Shown: piece after piece, positions 1 through 8,239 of the stretch
How the letters are laid out: each line of letters starts with the position of its first letter
Position numbering within the stretch: position 1 is the first letter of the stretch
DNA from: Mangrovicoccus ximenensis
GTDB lineage: Bacteria; Pseudomonadota; Alphaproteobacteria; Rhodobacterales; Rhodobacteraceae
Direction of reading: 5' to 3'
Assembly: GCF_003056725.1 (NCBI RefSeq)
Contig: NZ_QBKZ01000014.1
Location: forward strand, 325,991 to 366,919
DNA: 40,929 nt
Translations under genes and position numbers: made by a program
Notes under the pieces: model-generated
What the model was told of the DNA's origin: nothing
What the model saw: the letters and a program-made list of their open reading frames with translations, nothing else
Database searches by the model: none

Positions 1-100
1 CAGCTTGCCGCGCGGATCAAGCCCGGCGGGGCCTGCCCTCCCTTGCCAAGCGGCCCGCAATCGCCGAAAACCCGCGCGACCGTTTTCAAGGGGAACCTCC

Positions 101-1441
101 ATGCGTCTGAGCCGCTACTTCCTGCCCGTCCTGAAGGAGACGCCCGCCGAGGCGCAGATCGTCAGCCATCGCCTGATGCTGCGCGCGGGCATGATCAAGC
201 AGGCCTCCGCGGGCATCTATTCCTGGCTGCCGCTGGGCTACCGGGTGCTGAACCGCATCCAGGAGATCATCCACCAGGAGCAGGAGCGCGCGGGCCATAT
301 TCCGCTGCTGATGCCGACCATCCAGGGCGCCGACCTGTGGCGCGAGTCCGGCCGCTACGACGCCTATGGCGAAGAGATGCTGCGCATCAAGGACCGCCAG
401 GGCCGCGACATGCTGTTCAGCCCGACCGCCGAAGAGCTGATCACCGACATTTTCCGCAGCTATGTGCGCTCCTACAAGGACGTGCCGCTGACGCTCTACC
501 AGATCCAATGGAAGTTCCGCGACGAGATCCGCCCGCGTTTCGGCGTGATGCGCGGCCGCGAATTCCTGATGAAGGACGGCTACAACTTCGACCTGACCAA
601 GGAAGACGCGCTGCACGCCTATAACCGCCACCTGGTCAGCTACCTGCGCACCTATGAGCGCATGGGGCTGAAGGCGATCCCGATGCGCGCCGATGGCGGC
701 CCGATCGGCGGCGACTACACGCATGAATTCCTGGTGCTGGCCGAGACCGGCGAATCCGAGGTGTTCTACGATTCCGCCGTCACCGACCTGACCTTCGGCG
801 ACCGCGTGATCAACTATGACAGCGTCGAGGAATGCCAGGGCGTGCTGGAGGAATTCACCTCGCGCTATGCCCGCACCGACGAGACCCATGACGAGGCGGT
901 CTTCGACGGCATCCCCGAGGAGCGCCGCCGCGTCGCCCGCGGCATCGAGGTCGGCCAGATCTTCTATTTCGGCACCAAGTACTCGGACGCGCTCGGCGCG
1001 ACCGTGCAGGATGCCGAGGGCAACAAGGTGCCGGTCCACATGGGCAGCCACGGCATCGGCGTGTCGCGCCTCCTGGGCGCGCTGATCGAGGCCAACCACG
1101 ACGACAAGGGCATCATCTGGCCCGAGGGCGTCACGCCGTTCCATTGCGGCATCGTCAACCTCAAGCAGGGCGATGCGGCGGCGGATGCGGCCTGCGAGAA
1201 CCTCTATGACCAGCTGAAGACCGCCGGGCTGGAGCCGCTCTATGACGACCGCGACGAGCGGGCAGGCGCCAAGTTCGCCACCATGGACCTGATCGGCCTG
1301 CCCTGGCGGATCACCGTCGGCCCGCGCGGGCTGAAGAACGGCGTGGTGGAGCTGACTTCGCGCCGCACCGGCGAGAGCGTCGAGCTGGCGCCCGAGGCGG
1401 CCGTGCAGCAGATCACCGAGATCTACCGCAAGCATCCCTGA
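101..1441 (+). CDS. proS: Prolyl-tRNA synthetase (short alphaproteobacterial type)
   Basis: Class II aminoacyl-tRNA synthetase that charges tRNA-Pro with proline in the cytoplasm. The 446-residue protein shows the class II motif 2 region near residues 139-160 ([17 protein letters not shown]), the SPTAEE segment at 107-112 and motif 3 ([13 protein letters not shown]) near 315-330, then the C-terminal anticodon-binding domain. There is no room for the editing insertion between motifs 2 and 3; the length fits the known short ProRS of alphaproteobacteria. The frame is open upstream of 101, but this ATG follows AAGGGG at good spacing and begins the conserved [10 protein letters not shown]. Intact, and followed by a strong terminator at 1481-1513. 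Confidence 0.97.
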   Translation: MRLSRYFLPVLKETPAEAQIVSHRLMLRAGMIKQASAGIYSWLPLGYRVLNRIQEIIHQEQERAGHIPLLMPTIQGADLWRESGRYDAYGEEMLRIKDRQGRDMLFSPTAEELITDIFRSYVRSYKDVPLTLYQIQWKFRDEIRPRFGVMRGREFLMKDGYNFDLTKEDALHAYNRHLVSYLRTYERMGLKAIPMRADGGPIGGDYTHEFLVLAETGESEVFYDSAVTDLTFGDRVINYDSVEECQGVLEEFTSRYARTDETHDEAVFDGIPEERRRVARGIEVGQIFYFGTKYSDALGATVQDAEGNKVPVHMGSHGIGVSRLLGALIEANHDDKGIIWPEGVTPFHCGIVNLKQGDAAADAACENLYDQLKTAGLEPLYDDRDERAGAKFATMDLIGLPWRITVGPRGLKNGVVELTSRRTGESVELAPEAAVQQITEIYRKHP

Positions 1442-1480
1442 TCCCGTCCCGCCGGGCGGCCGCGCGCCTTCCGGCAGGAG

Positions 1481-1522
1481 GCCCGGACCGGAAACTGTCT
1501 TTCCGGCCCGGGCAAAACTTTT
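1481..1522 (+). terminator. Rho-independent terminator after proS
   Basis: GCCCGG-A-CCGGAAA (1481-1494) pairs with TTTCCGG-C-CCGGGC (1500-1513): 13 pairs, one mismatch and a 5-nt loop. It is followed by AAAACTTTT. It lies 40 bp after the proS stop and before the aquaporin start. Confidence 0.85.
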
Positions 1523-1615
1523 CCCGAAATGGAATTAACCACAGGGCAGTTTCCGGCTCTCCCTGTACGAATGACCCATTGCAGCAGATTTGCTGCGGGT
1601 TGAGGAGATTCGGAG

Positions 1616-2278
1616 ATGTTCAATCGTGCCCTGGCAGAGTTCCTGGGAACTTTCTGGCTTGTATTTGCGGGCTGCGGCAGCGCCATCCTGGCGGCCGGCG
1701 TGGCCGATGTCGGGATCGGCTGGCTCGGCGTCAGCCTCGCCTTCGGGCTGTCGGTCACCACCATGGCCTATGCGGTCGGCCATGTCTCGGGGGGCCATTT
1801 CAACCCGGCGGTGACGCTGGGGTTTGCCCTGGCGGGGCGGTTCGATCCCAAGGATGTCGCGCCCTACTGGATCTCGCAGGTCGCGGGCGCCGTCGCCGCC
1901 GCGGCCATGCTCTACTTCATCGTTTCGGGGCAGGAGGGCTTTGCCGGGACCGGCGGCTTCGCCACCAACGGCTTTGCCGAAGCCTCGCCGGAAAAATACG
2001 GCATGGCTGCCGCCATCCTGGTCGAGGTGCTGCTGACCGCGGTCTTCCTGATCGTGATCCTCGGCGCCACCGCGGCGCGGGCGCCCGCGGGCTTCGCGCC
2101 GCTGGCGATCGGGCTGACGCTGACGCTGATCCACATGATCTCGATCCCGATCGACAACACCTCGGTGAACCCGGCGCGCTCGACCGGGGTGGCGCTGTTC
2201 GCCGAAGGGCCTGCGCTGCTGCAGCTCTGGGTGTTCTGGGTGGCGCCGCTGGCCGGCGCGGCGCTCGGCGCGCTGGTC
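1616..2278 (+). pseudogene. aqpZ: Aquaporin Z, last residues lost at a junction
   Basis: Water channel of the MIP family in the inner membrane. The start is supported by GAGGAG/GGAG just upstream of ATG 1616. Both pore motifs are present: HFNPAV (Asn63) and SVNPARS (Asn185), with the filter arginine in NPAR. Six hydrophobic helices can be followed to [18 protein letters not shown] (residue 221). At about 2278 the aquaporin sequence stops and an alpha-galactosidase fragment begins in another frame. The aquaporin frame stays open as GC-rich nonsense to 3403, adding about 370 unrelated residues over a gene on the other strand. Only some 10-15 residues of the normal tail are missing, so the channel core is complete; whether the product folds with the tail is unknown. 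Confidence 0.85.
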
Positions 2279-2281
2279 CCT

Positions 2282-2718
2282 CGGCCTCCTTCCCCGGCCA
2301 GCCCGGCCTGTCGCTCTCGGATGCCGCCGGACCGCTCGCGCCGCGCTTCCGCCTTGTCGCCGCCGAGACCGGCGACGGGCTGGTGCTGCGCTATGCCGAC
2401 GAGGCGGCGGGCCTCACCTATGCCGCCCGCTTCCGGAGCGAGGGCGATGTCATCCTCGCCGAAGCCGAACTGGACAGCCTGCTCGACATACACTGCCACT
2501 GGCTTGCCGCGCCTGTCCTGCCGGCGCCGCAGATGTCGGACGAGATCCTCGACTGGCACGGCACCTGGCTGCGCGAATTCCACCGCCAGGCCACGCCATG
2601 GTCGCACGGCATCCGCATGCGCGAGTCCCGCTCCGGCCGCTCCGGGCACGAACATCCGCCGGTCGCCGCGATCCCCTCGCGCGGCGCGACCCGCAGCGGG
2701 ATGGTGCGGCACCTCTAG
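2282..2718 (+). pseudogene. GH36 alpha-galactosidase, internal/N-terminal fragment
   Basis: An open frame of about 145 residues resembles the N-terminal beta-domain of GH36 alpha-galactosidases, which release terminal alpha-galactose. Recognisable stretches are [40 protein letters not shown] and [15 protein letters not shown]; the last two match the family pattern of a W-x-x-E-F segment followed by N/S-R-x-G-R-x-G-H-E. The beginning is cut at the aquaporin junction near 2280, and the catalytic barrel is absent because the frame ends at TAG 2716-2718. There is no start codon or ribosome site of its own. Not functional. Confidence 0.7.
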
Positions 2719-2725
2719 CGCGGCG

Positions 2726-3346
2726 TCAGCCGCGCCGGCGGCGCAGGCCCCAGATCCCGGCGATCCCGGCGGCCAGCAGCGGCAGCGGGGCCGGCAGCGG
2801 CACGGTGGTCATGTGGTCGGTGATTTCGTAGGTCAGCGAGCCGACATAGCCGCGCGGATCGAAGGTCATGGCGAAGGGGTAGGACTTTCCGACCCCGGAA
2901 TAGATCGCCAGATTGCTGTCGGCGGCGATCACGCTGCTGGGGGCAACCTGGTCGTTGTAGTTGATGCCGCCCCCGAAGGTGTTGGTGATGTAGATGCCGT
3001 AGACCGAGTTTGCCGCCAGAGAAAGATCGGCAATGTCCCAGCTCTGCAACCCGGCGGTGCCGGCCAGGTCGAGGATCTGGTCGTGCAGCGTCCAGTTCGT
3101 GGCCGCGTTCTGGTTGCCCGCGATGCCGCCGGCCACGTAGTAGAATTCGTAATCTGCCGTGGTGGCGACATAGAAATCCGCGGCAAGCGACGTCAGGGTC
3201 AGGGCGTCGCTGCCGGTCTCGATGTTGAACATGATGCCGCGCTGGCCGTTATTCCCGGCCAAGCCGGTCGAAAGCGTCGCCGCATGGGCTGTGGCTGCGG
3301 AAAGGGCGACGGCCAGTGCGGAAATGGCGGTTCTTGCGTGTCTCAT
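2726..3346 (-). CDS. Secreted protein with VPLPA-type C-terminal sorting signal
   Basis: A 206-residue protein with an N-terminal signal peptide ([22 protein letters not shown]) and a C-terminal [25 protein letters not shown]: a VPLPA motif, a hydrophobic helix and an arginine cluster. This is the VPLPA-CTERM variant of the PEP-CTERM signal that is common in Rhodobacteraceae and linked to exosortase-type processing and surface export. The middle is Ala/Thr/Tyr/Asn-rich with alternating hydrophobic residues, suggesting a beta-sandwich; I recognise no enzyme motif. ATG 3346 has GGAG four bases upstream; an in-frame ATG five codons earlier (3361) is possible. Appears complete. Confidence 0.82.
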   Translation of the reverse strand: MRHARTAISALAVALSAATAHAATLSTGLAGNNGQRGIMFNIETGSDALTLTSLAADFYVATTADYEFYYVAGGIAGNQNAATNWTLHDQILDLAGTAGLQSWDIADLSLAANSVYGIYITNTFGGGINYNDQVAPSSVIAADSNLAIYSGVGKSYPFAMTFDPRGYVGSLTYEITDHMTTVPLPAPLPLLAAGIAGIWGLRRRRG

Positions 3347-3558
3347 GAGACTCCAATGCATTGGTTCAATGCCGATTCTGGTATCGCAACGCCACCAGCT
3401 TAACGCAGCGGAAGATTTTATCAATGTTTTGAGATTCCCTGCCCTCCGGGCCGGCCGCCGTGCCGCAGGGGCCGGGGACCGCAGCGGTGCCGCCAGTCCT
3501 GCCGGCGCATCCCGGCGATGGGCCTTGGAGATGGACCCGCCGAACCGCCGGCCCTCCC

Positions 3559-3595
3559 GGTGATTGCATGCAATCACCTGCCGGGTGACAGGTGA
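3559..3595. repeat. Perfect 20-bp palindrome overlapping a second inverted repeat
   Basis: GGTGATTGCATGCAATCACC (3559-3578) is a perfect palindrome. It overlaps TCACCTG (3574-3580), which pairs with CAGGTGA (3589-3595) across 8 bases. Together they sit exactly at the left edge of the IS3 remnant. They could be an operator, a recombination scar or part of an IS-proximal structure. Confidence 0.6.
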
Positions 3596-3642
3596 GCGAC
3601 TTCGCCTATGTCGCCGCTTGGAAGGGATTTGCCTGCGTGGCC

Positions 3643-3686
3643 GGTCGCCATTGGGCTCGAACCAATGGCGCCGCAATGGCTCGCTG
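3643..3686 (+). repeat. Hairpin insert, copy A, inside IS3 orfB
   Basis: About 43 bp that the transposase family does not have. CGCCATTGG (3646-3654) and CCAATGGCG (3662-3670) form a perfect 9-bp stem around GCTCGAA. It is followed by an ATGGCTCG block shared with copy B. The insert lies just before GATCGATGCC, which resumes the transposase. Confidence 0.75.
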
Positions 3687-3746
3687 ATCGATGCCTGCGC
3701 CAGGAAGATCGTCGGCTGGCGGGTCAGCACAACCGCCCATGCCGGG

Positions 3747-3793
3747 CCCTCGCCATGGTCGCTCGGACCAGTGGCGCAACCATGGCTCGATCC
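3747..3793 (+). repeat. Hairpin insert, copy B, inside IS3 orfB
   Basis: About 46 bp related to copy A (39 of 52 aligned columns identical by hand count). CGCCATGGTC (3751-3760) pairs with GACCAGTGGCG (3766-3776), leaving G3771 bulged, around the loop GCTCG. Arms differ from copy A but still pair. It lies before CGATGCC, which resumes the transposase. Confidence 0.75.
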
Positions 3794-3956
3794 CCGATGC
3801 CCTGGAGCAGGCGGTCCACGATCGCCGTCCGGCAAAAGGGATGGGGCTGGTCCATCACAGCGACCGCGGCTCCCAGTACCTGCCCATCAAGTACACGGAG
3901 CGGCTGGCGGAAGCGGGTATCCAGCCGTCGGTCGGGAGCGTCGGTGACAGCTATGA

Positions 3957-3984
3957 GTTCAAGCTGGTCCGCGCCAGCGGATCG
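3957..3984 (+). repeat. 28-bp repeat, copy 1 (second copy at 28361-28388)
   Basis: The segment starts GTTCAAGC and contains GGTCCGCGCCAGCGGATC, itself a 7-bp stem with one G-T pair around GCCA. It differs at two positions from the reverse complement of 28361-28388. It lies between the last transposase codons and the first recognisable CheB codons and seems to belong to neither. Confidence 0.7.
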
Positions 3985-4361
3985 GATGCGAAGAACACGT
4001 CGATCGGACGGCGCTGGCCGCGCGGGCTCTCGAAGCTCGCCAGCTTCAGAACGCCGTCCTCAATGGTCAGCTCGCGCCCCGGCGGGATCAGGTAGATGTT
4101 GCCCGGCTCCACAGCCATGTCCTGGGTGATGGTGTGGACCGGCGTCTCGGTGCGCTTGCGCAAAAGGTCCTGCAGCAGGCTCTCGTGGTCCGGGTCGAGA
4201 TGCTGGACCAGCACCATGGCGATCCGGTGGTTGACCTGCAGCCGCGAGAACAGGTCCTGGAACGCCTCGAGCCCGCCGGCCGAGGCGCCCACGCCGACGA
4301 TCACGCTGTCGCCGTTCCGGCCGTCCGCTTGCCCCGCCGTGCTGCCGTCCATATCTTCCAT
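3985..4361 (-). pseudogene. CheB methylesterase-like N-terminus (CheB/CheR-type protein), truncated
   Basis: Begins at ATG 4361 and reads SVIVGVGASAGGLEAFQDLF, with the catalytic serine of the CheB methylesterase fold in GASAGG. It continues through VLVQHLDPDHESLLQDLL (the active-site histidine region) and IYLIPPGRELTIEDGVLKL to RRPIDVFFAS. CheB-type domains normally continue with a segment leading to a GTGSDG motif. That half, and any CheR or kinase region expected in CheB/CheR fusion proteins, is missing: after about 3985 the frame runs through the 28-bp repeat and stops at 3951. The short Asp/Gly-rich leader without a receiver domain suggests a CheB/CheR hybrid rather than chemotaxis CheB. 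Divergent from the LOV gene, 42 bp away. Confidence 0.8.
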
Positions 4362-4403
4362 CCGAGCCTGTCCACACTGTCCGCTAGAGGCCTATCTAAA
4401 GCA

Positions 4404-4910
4404 ATGTCGATCCCCAGCAAGACACGCCAGTTCATTCTGGCCGCCAAGGTTCCCCTGACCCTCGCCGACATGGGCCGGGACGACACCCCGCTGGTCCTCG
4501 CGAACAGCGCCTTCGAGGCGCTGACCGGCTATGCGCTGGACGAGGTCGAGGGCCGCAACTGCCGCTTCCTGCAGGGCGGCATCGCCCAGCCCGAAGCCCG
4601 CGCCGAGATCCGCGACGCGCTGGCCGAGGGCCGCGAGTTGCAGGTGATGCTGAAGAACCGGCGCAAGGACGGGCGCGCCTTCGACAACCTGCTGTTCATG
4701 TATCCCGTGGGCCAGGGACTGTTTCTCGGCTCGCAATTCGAAATGCCGCCGGTGGCGCGGATCGACAGCTCGGTCGCGCGCCACAAGGAGATCGTCGGCG
4801 TCGCGAATGCCATCGCCGAGGAGATGGCCGGGCAGCGGCTGAAGCTGAACCGCAACTCCTCGGACGCCGTGGCCCAGACCGTCCGCACCTGGATCCGCTT
4901 CGGCGGCTGA
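4404..4910 (+). CDS. Short LOV-domain blue-light photoreceptor
   Basis: A 168-residue protein with a single LOV (PAS) domain. The signature GRNCRFLQG lies at residues 50-58, with Cys53 as the expected flavin-adduct cysteine; NRRKDGRAFDNLLFMYPV and the final QFEMPP strand complete the core. An amphipathic C-terminal helix (about residues 120-165) follows, as in short LOV proteins of Rhodobacteraceae and pseudomonads that lack an effector domain. It probably binds FMN, forms a light-dependent cysteinyl adduct and signals by dimer rearrangement or a partner. ATG 4404 was chosen as the first Met at the start of homology; the frame is open further upstream. The divergent neighbour, a CheB-type protein, could have been a signalling partner but is truncated. 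Confidence 0.9.
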   Translation: MSIPSKTRQFILAAKVPLTLADMGRDDTPLVLANSAFEALTGYALDEVEGRNCRFLQGGIAQPEARAEIRDALAEGRELQVMLKNRRKDGRAFDNLLFMYPVGQGLFLGSQFEMPPVARIDSSVARHKEIVGVANAIAEEMAGQRLKLNRNSSDAVAQTVRTWIRFGG

Positions 4911-4978
4911 GCACCGCCCCCCTCGCCGCCCCTTCCGCGCTGGTCCGGGACGTCCATTCCGCGCGAGAGGGGCCCGCC

Positions 4979-5074
4979 ATGATCCCGGCCTGGCTGACGC
5001 TCCTCGCCCTCCAGCCGCTTGCAACCGGGCTGGCCCCGGCCGTGCGGATGGTCCGCCGCATCCGCCCCACATGA
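4979..5074 (+). CDS. Possible 31-residue hydrophobic small protein
   Basis: ATG 4979 is preceded by GAGAGGGG at suitable spacing. The product, MIPAWLTLLALQPLATGLAP followed by AVRMVRRIRPT, has one hydrophobic segment and a basic tail, the look of a small membrane protein. It matches no family that I recognise. The rest of the 4911-5343 gap holds nothing else identifiable. Confidence 0.3.
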   Translation: MIPAWLTLLALQPLATGLAPAVRMVRRIRPT

Positions 5075-5343
5075 AGATCATGGCCGCCGCCTGGCCGCTC
5101 CGCCGGCCCGGCCGTTCTGAGGGTCCATGCCCGCCACGGGCACGGCCATGCGCTGCGGTCACCGCCCCGGCGGCACGGCAGGGCCGGCCCCCGCGGGCGG
5201 CGGCGGATGCATTTGCTGCATGGCGGCATTGCCCGAGCGGACGTTGCGAAAAGCCGCCGGATCCATCATGTGAGCGGTAACGAACGCAACCCGATACAGC
5301 GCCGCACGGCCCCGACAGAGCCCGGCGCGCCAAGGAGACCGAC

Positions 5344-5559
5344 ATGGCCGATTTCGCCGCTATCCGCCCCGCAGCCGCCCCCTCCATCTTCCAGCACGTC
5401 TCCCGTCTCTTCGCAGGGATGGCCGAAGGCCTGCGCAGCTACCAGACCTACCGCCTGGTGCGCGCCGAGCTGGAAATGCTGAACGACCGCGAGCTGGCCG
5501 ATCTGGGCATCGCGCGCAGCAACATCGGCAGCATCGCCGCCGAGGCCGCTCAGCGCTGA
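5344..5559 (+). CDS. DUF1127 small protein
   Basis: A 71-residue protein with AAGGAG six bases before ATG 5344. The C-terminal half, YQTYRLVRAELEMLNDRELADLGI followed by ARSNIGSIA, is the DUF1127 (YjiS-like) pattern: an Arg-rich helix, then L-x-x-L-x-D-R-x-L-x-D-I/L-G-I-x-R. Members in alphaproteobacteria are small, often stress- or nutrient-induced, and at least some act in RNA turnover or phosphate and carbon metabolism; the role here is not shown. Monocistronic, closed by a strong hairpin. Confidence 0.88.
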   Translation: MADFAAIRPAAAPSIFQHVSRLFAGMAEGLRSYQTYRLVRAELEMLNDRELADLGIARSNIGSIAAEAAQR

Positions 5560-5560
5560 C

Positions 5561-5587
5561 GCCTGCCGGGCGCCTCAGCCCGCAGGC
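5561..5587. terminator. Bidirectional hairpin between DUF1127 and the flavin oxidase gene
   Basis: GCCTGC-C-GGGC (5561-5571) pairs with GCCC-GCAGGC (5578-5587), loop of 6. There is no T-run. It overlaps the stop codon of the converging gene, so it could end transcription from both sides. Confidence 0.5.
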
Positions 5588-6247
5588 AGCGCGTGGACCA
5601 GCGTGGCGCCGGTTTCCAGCCAGGCGCTCCTGATCCCGCGGAACCGCTCGCCATGCTGCCCGGTGACGGGCAGCGGCAGTCTCTCCGGCGCTTCCTCCAG
5701 CAGGGCCCGCGCCGCTGCGGTGCCGAAGACGGTGCCGGGCGCGATCCCCCGCCCGGAATAGCCGAAGACCGCCAGCCCTCCGGGGCCGGGTGCCAAGACT
5801 TTCGGGATGTGGTCGCCGGTCATGGCGATGCGGCCGCTCCAGCGGTGCTCGAAGGGGAGGTGGCCGAGCCGCGGATAGAGGCGGCGCAGCTTGCGCCTTG
5901 CCCAGCCGGCATGGACAGGCCCGCTTGGGCCGCCCTCGTTGCCCATGCCGCCGACGATCAGCCGCCCTGCCTTGTCGGTTCGGATCGACGACATCACCAG
6001 CGCCGTGTCCCAGCAGCCTTCGCCGCCCGGCAGGATCTCGCCCCGCAGCTCCGGCGGCAGCGGCGCGGTCGCGAACTGGCTGTAATGCACCGTCACATGC
6101 TGGGGGCGGCCGAGGCCCGGGGCGGCCAGATGATAGGCATTCGTCGCCAGGAGCAGCGCGCCTGCCCGGACGTGGTGCCCGTTCGCCTCCGCCACCCAGG
6201 CGCCGCCCTCGCGGAAGAGCCGCGTCACCGGCGCATCCTCGTGGAAT
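5575..6247 (-). pseudogene. FAD-dependent amine/amino-acid oxidoreductase (DadA/PuuB type), C-terminal part
   Basis: The frame ending at 5575 matches the C-terminal two thirds of DAO-family flavoproteins that oxidise amino acids or gamma-glutamyl-polyamines. Visible pieces are LLATNAYH, the substrate-domain strand HYSQFATAPLPPELRGEILP, RTDKAGRLIVGGMG, RWSGRIAMTGDHIPKV and the FAD-binding C-terminus GYSGRGIAPGTVFG. The N-terminal Rossmann dinucleotide motif (GxGxxG) is missing: homology starts at about FHEDAPVTRLFREG and breaks at 6245-6250, where a serine protease fragment on the other strand begins. Without the ADP-binding region it cannot be active. Confidence 0.8.
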
Positions 6248-6249
6248 TG

Positions 6250-7027
6250 CGGCCGGACAGCTGGCGCTCGTTGCCGCCAGCATTGCGCCGGGCCGGGCGC
6301 CGGAGGTTGTGCTTCCGCCAGGCGGGCTGGAGCGGAGCGTGGCGCAGATGTTCGCCTTGTCGGGACTGCCCGCAACGGCGGACGGATACGCGGCCGCGGC
6401 GCAGCCGCCGATGCAGAGCCGTGGCCTCTCCGGCAGCGGCTTCCAGGTCTCGGCCGAAGGGGCGGTGCTGACCAATGCGCATGTGGTGGAAGGCTGCCGC
6501 CGCATCGAGGTGCACGGCCATGCCGCGGTGGTCCGGGTGGTGGATGCCCTGGCTGACCTCGCGGTTCTGGATGTCCCGGAACTCGCAGGACAGGGCGTCG
6601 CGGTTTTCGCGAATGGCCCTGCCAAGCTCAATGCTGACATACGGTATCTGGATACCTGTTCGCCGGAATTCTAGGAGGACTGAACGTGACCCGGGGCGCC
6701 GTGACTTCGATGACCGGCCTGCGCGGCGACCGGCGGGAAATGCAGATTTCGGCCCCGGCGCAATCGGGAAATTCCGGCGGCCCGGCGCTTGGCGCGCGCG
6801 GCGAGGTGCTGGGGGTGGTTGTCGCCAAGCTCGACGCGGCGGCGGTCGCTGCCGACACTGGCGACCTGCCGCAGAACGTCAATTTTGAGATCCGGGGCGA
6901 GGTCGCCAGGTAGTTTCTGCCGCAGTCGGGGATTGCGCCTGTCAGAGCGCCGGATCGCGCGCCGCTCGGCAGCGAGGCGCTGGGGCAGGAGGCGGAGCGG
7001 ATCACCCGCTTCGTCGCCTGCCGTTGA
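6250..7027 (+). pseudogene. Trypsin-like serine protease, truncated, frameshifted and interrupted
   Basis: The sequence encodes GSGFQVSAEGAVLTNAHVVEGC (catalytic His), ADLAVLDV (catalytic Asp), QSGNSGGPALGARGEVLGVVV (catalytic Ser) and PQNVNFEIRGEVAR, the order of secreted trypsin-like (S1) proteases with a C-terminal NFAIRG-type strand. Three lesions are visible. The N-terminus is missing at about 6250. At about 6634 one base appears lost (GACAT-ACGG; restoring one base gives DITVSGYLFAGILGGLNVTRG). An in-frame TAG at 6911-6913 is followed by FLPQSGIAPVRAPDRAPL... to TGA 7025-7027. A secondary start at GTG 6686 would give only the C-terminal barrel. Not functional. Confidence 0.8.
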
Positions 7028-7033
7028 TGGGAG

Positions 7034-7680
7034 TCAGAGCCCGGCGGCGCGGGTCAGGTTGACCCGGAAGCGGTCGCGCTTGCGCTGGTAGCGGCGGGTC
7101 ATCTCGATGCTGGCATGGCCGAGCTGGCGCTGGATGTCGCGGTCGGCGGCCTCGGCATGGCTGGCAAGGCCCGCGCGCAGCGAATGCCCCGAGAACAGTG
7201 CCGCACGTTCGGCTTCGGACAGTTCCGGCCGCAGCCCCGCCGCGAGCGCCGAGGCTTTCACCAGACGCGCGACATGGCGGTCGTTCAGGCGGCCGTCCAT
7301 GGCCCTCCGCCCGTCGCGCGAGACCCGGCGGAACAGCGCCCCATGGCTGATCCGGGACAGCTCCAGCCAGCGCTCCAGCGCCACTACGGGGCAGCTGCGC
7401 TCGGTGGTGCCTCGGCCGATCTCGACCTCGCGCCAGCCGGTCTTGCCGCGCAGCACGAGGAGCGCGCCTTGCTCCTCGGTCTCGACCCAGCCTGTGCCGT
7501 CCTCGGTATCGTCGCGGTTCAGGTCGAGCCCGGTCAGCTCGGAGCGGCGCAGCGCGCCCGCGAAGCCGAGGAGCAGCATCGCCCGGTCGCGGAAGCCGCG
7601 CAGGTCGGCTGCCGGACCCGGCAGGCGGATCGGCCATGCAATCTGCTGGGCCCGGCGCATTGCCGCGATGGGCCGGGCAT
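7034..7680 (-). pseudogene. Tyrosine recombinase (phage-integrase type), catalytic domain only
   Basis: The C-terminal catalytic domain of a tyrosine site-specific recombinase. First Arg is in GALRRSELTGLDL, His-x-x-Arg in GHSLRAGLASHAE, the second His in QLGHASIEMTRRY, and the nucleophile Tyr in RRYQRKRDRF. The active-site set is therefore complete. The N-terminal core-binding domain is not recognisable beyond RGFRDRAMLLLGFAG (about 7600), and the frame continues into unrelated sequence and a FecR fragment up to 8482. Stop at 7034, seven bases from the protease pseudogene stop on the other strand. No att site or adjacent phage genes were seen. Confidence 0.75.
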
Positions 7681-8230
7681 CCCTTGGGCCGCCGAAGGCT
7701 GGGAGGCAGCGCCTTGCCCCGCGGTCCCGCCCCCGCCCCGCAATCCGCGGGGAAACCCCGCCCCCCGGAGACCATCCCGGCAAATCCATCCGCACGTGCA
7801 CCGACCTCTCCGTCCGGCGGAGGTCCGTTGGCGATCCGGGCAGATGTCGGTCCGACTGTCCCTGCCGAATGGAGGGCGCGCTGCACGGCTGGCTTCCGGT
7901 CCCTGCGCAATCCCGGCTCAGGCGCGGGGCACGCGGCCCCGACAAAGCAGCGGGCGTGACGTTTCCGCTCCCGGGCCTTCTCCGGCAGCCGGATTGCGCC
8001 CGCACTGCTTGAGGCCGCGTTCCGGGACCTGTCCGGGCAGTCACGACCGGCAGGCCAGTCTGGGCGGCCGAGGGTTTGCGGTTCGGCACGCTTGCCTTCC
8101 AGTCTGCCGGATGGCGTGCGATGCAGGAGCTTTCGCGGGGAGCACAGGGACATGGGGGCGCCGCGGCACCGCAATGGCCCGATGGCGGCAGGATAGCTCC
8201 GGCCCATGGCGGTCCGGCCGCCGTCGATTC
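7680..8230. other. Unassigned stretch between recombinase and FecR fragments
   Basis: About 550 bp, GC-rich. Several frames stay open but none gives a recognisable protein or a start with a ribosome site. It joins two minus-strand fragments and holds at least two breakpoints. I see no IS sequence in it. Confidence 0.5.
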
Positions 8231-8239
8231 CGGTCCGGT

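Larger units (their letters stand above)
3591..3956 (+). mobile_element. IS3-family transposase (orfB) remnant with two insertions
   Basis: Three reading frames in succession encode parts of one IS3-family DDE transposase: SDFAYVAAWKGFACVA (from 3595), then IDACARKIVGWRVSTTAHAG, then DALEQAVHDRRPAKGMGLVHHSDRGSQY...SVGSVGDSY. The first catalytic Asp (SDF) and the second (HSDRGSQY) are visible; the Glu and the C-terminus are lost where sequence unrelated to the transposase begins at about 3957. The frame changes are caused by two short inserts at about 3643-3685 and 3747-3793 (listed separately), each replacing the family's phenylalanine-valine codons before an Asp-Ala pair. Inactive. No inverted terminal repeat of this element is visible. 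Confidence 0.85.

Noticed and set aside
3646..3670. The hairpin with GCTCGAA as a tRNA T-arm
   Set aside because: The loop resembles a T-loop only superficially. No anticodon, D or acceptor arm can be drawn around it.
3957..3984. The 28-bp repeat as a XerCD dif site
   Set aside because: Its length fits, but it lacks the AT-rich arms and the usual alphaproteobacterial dif sequence, and it occurs twice inside transposase remnants.
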